Shown here in pieces: positions 1 through 5,281 of a stretch of DNA of 8,228 bases. The notes below the pieces were generated by a model. The model worked only from the letters and a program-made list of their open reading frames with translations, ran no database searches and was not told the DNA's origin. The first letter of the stretch is position 1; each line of letters begins with the position of its first letter. A program made the translations under genes and the position numbers. The stretch is from Vicinamibacteria bacterium. Lineage in GTDB: Bacteria; Acidobacteriota; Vicinamibacteria; Vicinamibacterales; 2-12-FULL-66-21. The stretch lies in NCBI GenBank assembly GCA_025937075.1, contig JAICSD010000188.1:1-8228 (forward strand), written 5' to 3'.

Positions 1-579
1 CCGAAGACGAAGGTCCTGGAGAAGATCGAGCGCCAGACGTTCCGGGCCGCGAAGATCGTCAACGGCCTGCTGAACCTTGCCCGCCCCGCGCAGATCGACA
101 GCGGGCCGTGCGACGTGAACGCGGTGATCACGGACGTGCTCGGCTTGCTCGAGCATCAGTTCCGCACCGGCCGGATTCAGGTGCGGAAGGAATGTGCGGC
201 ATCGCCGCCGGTCGTCCAGGGCATCGAGCACAAGCTGCAGCAGGTGTTCCTGAACCTGTTCCTCAACGCGCGCGACGCGATGCCGAAAGGCGGCTGGCTG
301 ACGATTGCCACCCGTTCGGAGCGGAATGAGGCGATCATAGAGGTTGCGGACACCGGCTCCGGAATTCCGGCCGATCAGTTGTCGCGCATCTACGATCCCT
401 TCTTCACGACCAAAGCGATCGGGAAAGGGACGGGGCTCGGGCTTTCGATTTCCTACGGTATCGTGCAGGAGCACGGCGGCGGCATCACCTGCGACAGCGT
501 GGTCGGACAGGGAACGCGCTTCACGCTTCGCCTGCCGCTCGCAGCCGCGATGAGCCGGGCCGCCGGCGATCGCACGTAG
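1..579 (+). CDS. Sensor histidine kinase, C-terminal part (5' end outside window)
   Basis: Reading frame 1 is open from the first base to TAG at 577-579, giving 192 residues without a start. Residues about 7-32 (EKIERQTFRAAKIVNGLLNLAR region) look like the second helix of a HisKA dimerisation domain, so the phosphoacceptor histidine should lie just upstream of the window. The rest is a complete HATPase_c domain: N-box with Asn89 in LNLFLNARDAM, G1 box DTGSGIP from Asp117, F-box YDPFFTTK from Tyr131, and G2 box GKGTGLGLS from Gly141, ending in the usual GTRFTLRLPL strand. It should bind ATP, autophosphorylate and pass phosphate to a partner regulator. The sequence resembles NtrB/AtoS-like kinases. 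The next gene starts 19 bp downstream on the same strand and encodes a sigma-54 response regulator, the expected partner. The input domain, membrane segments and signal are not visible. Confidence 0.93.
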   Translation, partial: PKTKVLEKIERQTFRAAKIVNGLLNLARPAQIDSGPCDVNAVITDVLGLLEHQFRTGRIQVRKECAASPPVVQGIEHKLQQVFLNLFLNARDAMPKGGWLTIATRSERNEAIIEVADTGSGIPADQLSRIYDPFFTTKAIGKGTGLGLSISYGIVQEHGGGITCDSVVGQGTRFTLRLPLAAAMSRAAGDRT

Positions 580-598
580 ATTCATCGGTTTTGATGTA

Positions 599-2077
599 AT
601 GCCGCACGGATCAGTTCTGGTCATCGACGACGAGGAGATCATGCGGGAGATCCTCGACGCGCTGCTGACGCGCGAGGGCTACCAGGTCCGCGTCGCCACT
701 ACGGCGCCCGAAGGGCTCGATCTGCTCCGGTCGATGCCGTTCGACGCCGCCATCGTCGACGTGATGCTGCCCGGCATGGACGGCATCTCGGCGCTCGACG
801 AGATCAAGAAGATCGACGACGACCTGCCCGTTCTGATGATCACGGCGTTCGCGTCCGTCGAGAACGCGATTGCCGCGATGAAGCGCGGCGCGTACGACTA
901 CATCACGAAGCCGTTCAAGAACGACGAAGTCCTCGTCGTGCTCCGCAACGCGCTGGCGCAGCGGCGCCTCGTCGCCGAGAACCGCGCGCTCCGGCAGAAT
1001 CTCCAGGCGCACGCCAATCACTTCGGCGACATCATCGGCCGCAGCTCGCCTATGCGCCAGGTGTTCGATCTGATCATCCAGGCGGCACCGAGCCGGACGA
1101 CGATCCTGATCAACGGCGAGAGCGGCACGGGCAAGGAATTGGTCGCACGCGCGCTGCACCAGAACTCCTCGCGCGCCGACCGCGCGTTCATCACCGTCAA
1201 TTCCGGCAATCTTCCTCCCGATCTTCTCGAGTCCAATCTGTTCGGGCACGTCAAGGGAGCCTTCACCGGCGCGATTTATCCGAAGAAGGGACTCTTCGAG
1301 CTCGCCGACAAAGGGACGATCTTCTTCGACGAGATCGGCAACATCCCGCTCGACACGCAGGCCAAGCTGCTGCGCGTGATCCAGGAACGCGAGTTCATGC
1401 GTCTCGGAGGCGTCGAGAACATCAAGGTCGACGTCCGCATCATCGCCGCCACCAACGTGGATCTGCACCGGATGATGGACGAGGGGCGGTTTCGGGAGGA
1501 TCTCTTCTACCGGCTGCACGTCATTACCGTGCAGCTGCCTGCGCTGCGGGAGCGCAAGGACGACATCCCGCTCCTCGTGCAGCACTTCCTGGACAAGTAC
1601 GGCGCCGAGAACAACAAGCCCGGCATCGAGCTGACGCCGGAGGCGCTGGACCTCCTCTACGAGTACGACTGGCCGGGGAACGTTCGCGAGCTGGAGAACG
1701 TCATCGAACGTGCCGTCGTGCTTTCGTCAGGATCGCGGATCGACGCGGACCTCGTGCCCGATCACGTCCGCAGCAGCAAGCACTTTCAGATGCCGCAATT
1801 CGTCGTGCCGCCGGAAGGGATCTCGTTCCGCGACGTCATCACGGATTTCGAGAAACGGCTGATCGAGTCGACGCTGGAAGCGGCCGGCGGCGTGCAGAAG
1901 CGCGCCGCGGAGCTGCTGCACATCAAGCCGACCACGCTCAACGAGATGATCAAGCGCCACGACATCCGGCCGCGCCGCAAGAGGACGGCGAACGGCGCGT
2001 CGGCGCGCCCCGGTCAGCCTGCAGCCGATCCCGATATCGACGACGAGGAAGAAGCGGTCGCCGCGGATCACGAGTAG
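599..2077 (+). CDS. Sigma-54-dependent response regulator (NtrC/AtoC/ZraR type)
   Basis: This 492-residue protein has the classic three-part layout. The receiver domain (about 5-120) has the acidic pair Asp10/Asp11, phosphoacceptor Asp54, Thr82 and Lys104. The AAA+ domain (about 143-372) has Walker A GESGTGKE at 173-180, the sigma-54 contact loop GAFTGA intact at 220-225, Walker B with Asp244-Glu245, the arginine-finger segment FREDLFYRL at 298-306 and sensor II WPGNVREL at 358-365. A Fis-type helix-turn-helix lies at about 431-453. When phosphorylated it should oligomerise, hydrolyse ATP and remodel sigma-54 RNA polymerase at enhancer-dependent promoters. All key residues are present, so it is predicted active. 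The last 35 or so residues are a basic then acidic low-complexity tail, probably disordered. The ATG at 599 is chosen because the next in-frame ATG (residue 15) would remove the acidic pair; no Shine-Dalgarno is obvious. Target genes are unknown. Confidence 0.97.
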   Translation: MPHGSVLVIDDEEIMREILDALLTREGYQVRVATTAPEGLDLLRSMPFDAAIVDVMLPGMDGISALDEIKKIDDDLPVLMITAFASVENAIAAMKRGAYDYITKPFKNDEVLVVLRNALAQRRLVAENRALRQNLQAHANHFGDIIGRSSPMRQVFDLIIQAAPSRTTILINGESGTGKELVARALHQNSSRADRAFITVNSGNLPPDLLESNLFGHVKGAFTGAIYPKKGLFELADKGTIFFDEIGNIPLDTQAKLLRVIQEREFMRLGGVENIKVDVRIIAATNVDLHRMMDEGRFREDLFYRLHVITVQLPALRERKDDIPLLVQHFLDKYGAENNKPGIELTPEALDLLYEYDWPGNVRELENVIERAVVLSSGSRIDADLVPDHVRSSKHFQMPQFVVPPEGISFRDVITDFEKRLIESTLEAAGGVQKRAAELLHIKPTTLNEMIKRHDIRPRRKRTANGASARPGQPAADPDIDDEEEAVAADHE

Positions 2078-2099
2078 CGGCCCCCGCTCAGCTTTTCTT
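2076..2099 (+). terminator. Weak candidate intrinsic terminator after the response regulator
   Basis: AGCGG (2076-2080), a CCC loop and CCGCT (2084-2088) form a perfect 5-bp GC-rich hairpin starting inside the regulator stop codon. Four bases later comes TTTTCTT (2093-2099). The stem is short and the T-tract is interrupted and offset, so this is only a possible terminator. It would act on the plus strand; read on the minus strand it lacks a T-tract. The convergent toxin gene ends inside the same hairpin. Confidence 0.3.
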
Positions 2100-2564
2100 G
2101 CGGACCAGACCGGCCATGAATTCCGCCGGCGTCTCCACACGGATCCCATGGCGCAGGGCCGCAAGGAAGTGGCGGCGGTTGTCGGTCACGATGACGTCGG
2201 CGTGCGCCGCCCGCGCAACCTCCGCGATGTGCGCGTCGTAGATGCGGCCGCCCGCGATCCCGTCGTGGGCTGCCGCGCGGAGCAGATCGCCGCGATGCCC
2301 CGGCGGGAGATCGTGCACGACCATCCTCCCGAAGATCTCCAGCTGCATCAGCCGGACCGCATCCGCGGGCGTGAGCCGGTATTCTGCCGGAAGACGCGTC
2401 GAGACCGAGTAGACCTCGAGACAACAGTGCCACGCCGTCGCCGGTGCCGCCACGGTCTTCTCCGCGACCGCGTGGAGAATCGACTGCGCGGGCGCGCTCT
2501 GAGGGCCGAAATCGATGAGGCCCGCCAGCAGCACGCTGCTGTCGAGAAAAACGCTCACGGCCAC
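2088..2564 (-). CDS. vapC: PIN-domain toxin ribonuclease (VapC type)
   Basis: This 158-residue protein has the PIN fold: N-terminal strand VFLDSSVLLAG with Asp8, Glu50 in the CLEVYSV helix, Asp110 in IYDAHIAEVA, and Asp128 in VIVTDNRRHF. These four acidic residues form the Mg2+/Mn2+ site of VapC-like endoribonucleases, so the catalytic centre appears intact; the length is usual for the family. It should cleave RNA (in studied members tRNA or rRNA) and stop translation when free of its antitoxin. GTG at 2564 is chosen because AGGAGG lies 10 nt upstream. A second GTG at 2558 would give an exact 4-nt GTGA overlap with the antitoxin stop and a protein two residues shorter, so the true start is between these two. 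It is cotranscribed with, and overlaps, the upstream antitoxin gene. The RNA target cannot be predicted. Confidence 0.92.
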   Translation of the reverse strand: MAVSVFLDSSVLLAGLIDFGPQSAPAQSILHAVAEKTVAAPATAWHCCLEVYSVSTRLPAEYRLTPADAVRLMQLEIFGRMVVHDLPPGHRGDLLRAAAHDGIAGGRIYDAHIAEVARAAHADVIVTDNRRHFLAALRHGIRVETPAEFMAGLVRKKS

Positions 2565-2809
2565 CTGTTTCGTTCCTCCTCGATGAGGGTCGCGACGTCG
2601 ATCGGGGGCCTGTCGTCGGCCGCGACGCTCGGCCGGGCGACCAGCCGGCGGCCGACCTTGATCAGCCGCGGGGGTGCGGCCACGCGTTCGAGACGAACGC
2701 CCAGATCATCGACCGTGATCTCCAGCTCCGTCGCGGGGTGAAACCCAGCCCGCTCCCGGACCGCCGCGGGAATAACCACCCTGCCGGCCTTGTCGATGGT
2801 AGTACGCAT
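2555..2809 (-). CDS. vapB: AbrB/MazE-fold antitoxin (VapB type)
   Basis: This is an 84-residue protein. Residues 1-45 are a SpoVT/AbrB swapped-hairpin DNA-binding domain with the signature TTIDKAGRVVIPAAVRERAGF (3-23), including Asp6-Lys-Ala-Gly-Arg10, Ile13-Pro14 and Arg18. The C-terminal part is Pro/Arg-rich and ends in a charged helix (about 70-83, IDVATLIEEERNRW), the typical toxin-docking segment. It should neutralise the adjacent PIN toxin and, as a complex, repress its own promoter. Its 3' end overlaps the toxin gene by 10 bp (or 4 bp from the alternative toxin start). ATG at 2809 is the only start that places the AbrB motif at its usual N-terminal position. No Shine-Dalgarno precedes it, so translation may begin from a very short or absent leader. 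Confidence 0.92.
   Translation of the reverse strand: MRTTIDKAGRVVIPAAVRERAGFHPATELEITVDDLGVRLERVAAPPRLIKVGRRLVARPSVAADDRPPIDVATLIEEERNRWP
2575..2580 (-). promoter_or_regulatory. Ribosome binding site for the toxin gene
   Basis: On the minus strand AGGAGG (2580 down to 2575) lies 10 nt before GTG at 2564 and 16 nt before the alternative GTG at 2558, favouring the longer toxin. It sits inside the antitoxin gene, in codons for consecutive glutamates near the C terminus, so part of the match may be coincidence. It is the only strong Shine-Dalgarno-like sequence I found before a minus-strand gene in this window. Confidence 0.55.
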
Positions 2810-2825
2810 GCCATCATGCTACCAT
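2796..2825. promoter_or_regulatory. Candidate autoregulatory operator of the toxin-antitoxin operon
   Basis: A perfect inverted repeat, ATGGTAG (2796-2802) N16 CTACCAT (2819-2825), spans the antitoxin start codon. Nested within it is a second perfect inverted repeat, GCATG (2806-2810) CCAT CATGC (2815-2819). AbrB-type antitoxins bind palindromic DNA at their own promoters, and the site would overlap both a possible -10 element and the start codon. The repeats are seen directly; their role as the binding site is inferred. Confidence 0.5.
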
Positions 2826-2853
2826 TAGCGTGGCATCCGCCCCTACTTTTCAG
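2824..2853 (-). promoter_or_regulatory. Possible sigma-70-type promoter of the toxin-antitoxin operon
   Basis: On the minus strand CTGAAA (2853-2848) and GCTAAT (2829-2824) are separated by 18 nt; each matches the -35 and -10 consensus at four of six positions. Transcription would start about 8 nt before the antitoxin ATG, giving an almost leaderless mRNA, in line with the lack of a Shine-Dalgarno. The -10 element touches the right arm of the candidate operator. The rest of the 2810-2894 gap shows no clear terminator for the glycosyltransferase operon. Confidence 0.33.
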
Positions 2854-2894
2854 GCGCCGCTCTCGTCGCGAGGCACCGCGCGGAAGCTGGGGGG

Positions 2895-4163
2895 CTATCG
2901 TCCACGAAGCTTCGTGAACATCCGCTCGTACTTCGACAGGATCGCGTCCCAGCGATAGAACTTCCGCACGTACGCGCGGCCGTTGCGCCCCATCGCGGCG
3001 CGCAGCCGATGGTCCCCGATCAGCAGCTTCAGCGATTCGACGAACTCGTCGCGGTCGGCATAGTACAGGCCCGCGTTGCTCTTCTGGCAGTGATCCACGA
3101 GGACCTCGCTTCGCGCGTTCGCCAGAATCGGCGTGCCCACCGCAAACGACTCGAGTGCGAGCAGAGACAGGCTCTCGTACGGGGACGGGACGACGACGAC
3201 GGTCGCGGCTTCGAGCGCCTGGAGGCGCTCGGCGTCTGAGAGCAGGCCCGCGAAGCGGATGAACGGCTCCTCGGGAAGCGGCATCAGCTTCACGCCCATG
3301 AGGACGAGCGACGCGTCTCCGCCGTCCTGCACGTACGTGCTGAAGTACTCGATCAGCTCTTCGCAGCCCTTTCCCGGATCGATGCGGCCTCCGTACAACG
3401 CGACCGGCCCGTGAAGCCGGTGGCGGCGTCTGAACAGCACGCCGCGGCCGGCCAGATGCGGGCGCCAGCTCGGTGGACGCTCCTCGTCGGCGACCGGCTC
3501 CTCGGGCGCGCCGTCCCCCTCCTCATCGCGGTCGTGCTGATAGAGCTGCGTCTGCGGCAGCTCCACACCGCAGCCGATCGTCTCCTCCTCGATCGCGCGA
3601 ATCGAAAAATGCGTCGTCAGGAACCGGCGTTCGACGTCGGTGTTGTACGCGATGCCGGCAGGCGAGCTGAACAGCTCCTTGTAGACGTCCAGCCGGATCG
3701 CCGGCTCGTCGTGTGCGGTCGGGACGAGGATGCTCTTGTGCGGGGCGATCCGGACGCCGAGCAGCGTCGGCGCGTACAGATACGTGAAGAAAATGAGGAC
3801 GTCGTACTGCTGATGGTTGCGCTCGAGATGTTCGAGCAGCGCCGGACACCAGGGACCCTGCTGGCGGATCCACTCCATCTCGTCGTCGCGCGTGTGCTGC
3901 GAGGTGAAGATCCACTCGGAATAGCGGTTGAACGCGTTGATGTCCCGCGCCCGCGCGTTGGGGAAGCGCCGGACGGTCACGCCGCGCACGCGGTCCGTGC
4001 CCTCCGGATACTCGTTCTTCCACGAGATGTAGTCGCGCGCGCACGTCGTGAGCACTTCGACCTGATGGCGCGTCGCGAGGCGCTCGGCGATCAGACGGCA
4101 GTGGTACTCGGAGCCGCCGAGAATCTCCGTTCCGTAACGCTGGACGATGAACGCGACTTTCAT
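2895..4163 (-). CDS. GT4-fold glycosyltransferase, type A, last gene of the operon
   Basis: This 422-residue protein has a GT-B fold. The N-terminal acceptor domain (1-200) opens with MKVAFIVQRYG, Gly16-Gly17 and TTCARDY (39-45). The C-terminal donor domain starts at VALYGGRIDPGKG (254-266), with Arg260 and Lys265 as the presumed phosphate-binding pair, and carries the EX7E motif Glu330/Glu338 (PYESLSLLALE). It should be a retaining enzyme moving a sugar from a nucleotide donor to a growing surface glycan at the cytoplasmic side of the membrane; no membrane segment is visible, and donor and acceptor cannot be predicted. It is paralogous to the 8009-6546 product: residues 1-203 align without gaps with about 82 identities by hand count. 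Unlike that paralogue it has a charged linker about 33 residues longer between its domains (204-253) and no C-terminal tail. It starts 29 nt after the preceding gene with no exposed Shine-Dalgarno. Confidence 0.92.
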   Translation of the reverse strand: MKVAFIVQRYGTEILGGSEYHCRLIAERLATRHQVEVLTTCARDYISWKNEYPEGTDRVRGVTVRRFPNARARDINAFNRYSEWIFTSQHTRDDEMEWIRQQGPWCPALLEHLERNHQQYDVLIFFTYLYAPTLLGVRIAPHKSILVPTAHDEPAIRLDVYKELFSSPAGIAYNTDVERRFLTTHFSIRAIEEETIGCGVELPQTQLYQHDRDEEGDGAPEEPVADEERPPSWRPHLAGRGVLFRRRHRLHGPVALYGGRIDPGKGCEELIEYFSTYVQDGGDASLVLMGVKLMPLPEEPFIRFAGLLSDAERLQALEAATVVVVPSPYESLSLLALESFAVGTPILANARSEVLVDHCQKSNAGLYYADRDEFVESLKLLIGDHRLRAAMGRNGRAYVRKFYRWDAILSKYERMFTKLRGR

Positions 4164-4167
4164 TTCT

Positions 4168-4190
4168 GGCCGGGAGGCTTTCTCCGGACC
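4168..4190 (-). promoter_or_regulatory. Hairpin in the gap before the last glycosyltransferase gene
   Basis: Read on the minus strand, GGTCCGGAG (4190-4182) can pair with CTCCCGGCC (4176-4168) across the loop AAAGC. Eight of nine positions pair (one G-T wobble, one C-C mismatch), and the stem ends 4 nt before the ATG. It would bury GGAG, the only purine-rich Shine-Dalgarno-like run in the gap. No T-tract follows, so it is not an intrinsic terminator. It could damp initiation or mark an mRNA-processing site; GC-rich chance folding is also possible. Confidence 0.35.
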
Positions 4191-4192
4191 CC

Positions 4193-5281
4193 CTACACTC
4201 TCGCTCGTTGACGGTCGTTCGCAATTGCACCGATGATGCTTCTCAGCTGAGTCTCGAACTGCGCCGGCGCGAAGTCCTGCAGCCGCCGGCGCTGGCCTTC
4301 CAGGACGCGGCAGCGCACGTCACGATCGTACACAACGCTGCCGAGCAGTTCCGCGGCAACTTCGAGATCCTTCGGCGAGAACAGCAGGCCGGCGCCCCCG
4401 AGCGTTTCCGGCACGGCGCCTGCCGCGTACGCGACGACGGGGACGTCAGCGGCCATTGCTTCCACGAGCGGCACGCAGAAGCCTTCGTGCTCGCTGAGCG
4501 AGACATAGACGTCCGCCCAGCGGTAAAACGCCGCGAGGTCAGCATCCGGCACGGCGCCGGTGAACCAGAACCGCTCCGGGAGATTGTCGAACTCGGCTAC
4601 GAGCGCGCGAATCTGAGCGTAATACGCCGGCACGGCGTCGACGCGGCCCACGAAGATGAACCGGTAGTAGCTGTCGATGTAGCGCTTGTACAACTCGGCC
4701 AGCCTGATGTGATCCTCGATGCGCTTGTTGGGGACGATGCGCCCGACGAAGAGGATGTTGATGAGGCCGTCGCCGAGGACGCGATCGAGCGAGGGGGACG
4801 ACGGCGCGCTCGTGATCCGTGCCGTGTTGACGGCGATCGGCAGCACGCCTGTCCGCTCGAACCCGAGCGCCTCCAGCTCAGAGCGGTTGAACTCCGAGTC
4901 GCCGAGCGCGAGGTCCACGCGTCCGGAGAGCGCTGCCAGCTCACGCCGTCCGAGCGACGCGAGGCGGAACAGCTGCGAATCGTACGGCGCGAAGAACGAG
5001 GCAGGAGTGATGTTGTGATACTGCAGAACCCGTGTTCCGGGCAGCTCCGCGAAGGCCTCGGTCATCGCTGAGGGGAGCGCGAAGTGGAAGATCGTCGCAT
5101 CGCCGCGGCGAGCGTCGGGATCCGAGAACGGACGCACATCGCCGCGCAGATCGTCGTCGATCGTCAGGGCGAACAAGTCGGACTCGTGCCCCATCGATCG
5201 AAGCAAGTCGCGGACGCGTCGCGCGCTGTCGCCGATCGCATCGCCGCGATGCGCCGCCGGGACCCACTGGTGGATGATCAT
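4193..5281 (-). CDS. GT4-fold glycosyltransferase, type B
   Basis: This 362-residue GT-B protein begins MIIHQWVPAAHRGDAIG, with the GDAIG loop (13-17) near the N terminus as in its upstream neighbour. Other shared motifs are FHFALPS (65-71), YHNITPASFF (88-97) and LALGDSEFNRSELEALGF (124-141). The donor domain starts at NILFVGRIVPNK (175-186; Arg181 and Lys186 presumed to bind donor phosphate), with EX7E Glu266/Glu274 in SEHEGFCVPLVEA. It is expected to be a retaining sugar transferase acting in the cytoplasm or peripherally at the membrane; its donor and linkage are unknown. ATG at 5281 overlaps the upstream stop as ATGA (5281-5278), and there is no Shine-Dalgarno, so translation probably depends on termination of the upstream gene. 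It lacks the extended C-terminal tail of the other type B protein and ends soon after the usual last helix. Confidence 0.92.
   Translation of the reverse strand: MIIHQWVPAAHRGDAIGDSARRVRDLLRSMGHESDLFALTIDDDLRGDVRPFSDPDARRGDATIFHFALPSAMTEAFAELPGTRVLQYHNITPASFFAPYDSQLFRLASLGRRELAALSGRVDLALGDSEFNRSELEALGFERTGVLPIAVNTARITSAPSSPSLDRVLGDGLINILFVGRIVPNKRIEDHIRLAELYKRYIDSYYRFIFVGRVDAVPAYYAQIRALVAEFDNLPERFWFTGAVPDADLAAFYRWADVYVSLSEHEGFCVPLVEAMAADVPVVAYAAGAVPETLGGAGLLFSPKDLEVAAELLGSVVYDRDVRCRVLEGQRRRLQDFAPAQFETQLRSIIGAIANDRQRARV

Noticed and set aside
611..1585. Long minus-strand open frame (324 codons) opposite the response regulator
   Set aside because: It is the antisense shadow of a GC-rich gene. 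The plus strand has complete receiver and AAA+ motifs, and the minus frame shows only charged, repetitive sequence with no domain.
2148..2741. Plus-strand open frame of 197 codons across the toxin-antitoxin pair
   Set aside because: It runs antisense through two well-supported small genes and has no family features.
2840..2880. Intrinsic terminator for the glycosyltransferase operon
   Set aside because: A GC-rich hairpin (GGTGC/GCGCC with an inner CTCG/CGAG stem) can be drawn, but on the minus strand it is followed by an A-rich run, with no T-run.
3405..3554. Frameshift pair in the 4163-2895 glycosyltransferase
   Set aside because: The charged linker looks odd, but the frame before and after it is the same and both domains are complete, so a variable linker is the simpler reading.
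3411..4211. Plus-strand open frame of 266 codons opposite the last glycosyltransferase
   Set aside because: Same antisense shadow effect; Arg/Asp/Val-rich composition, no domain, and the opposite strand carries the EX7E enzyme.
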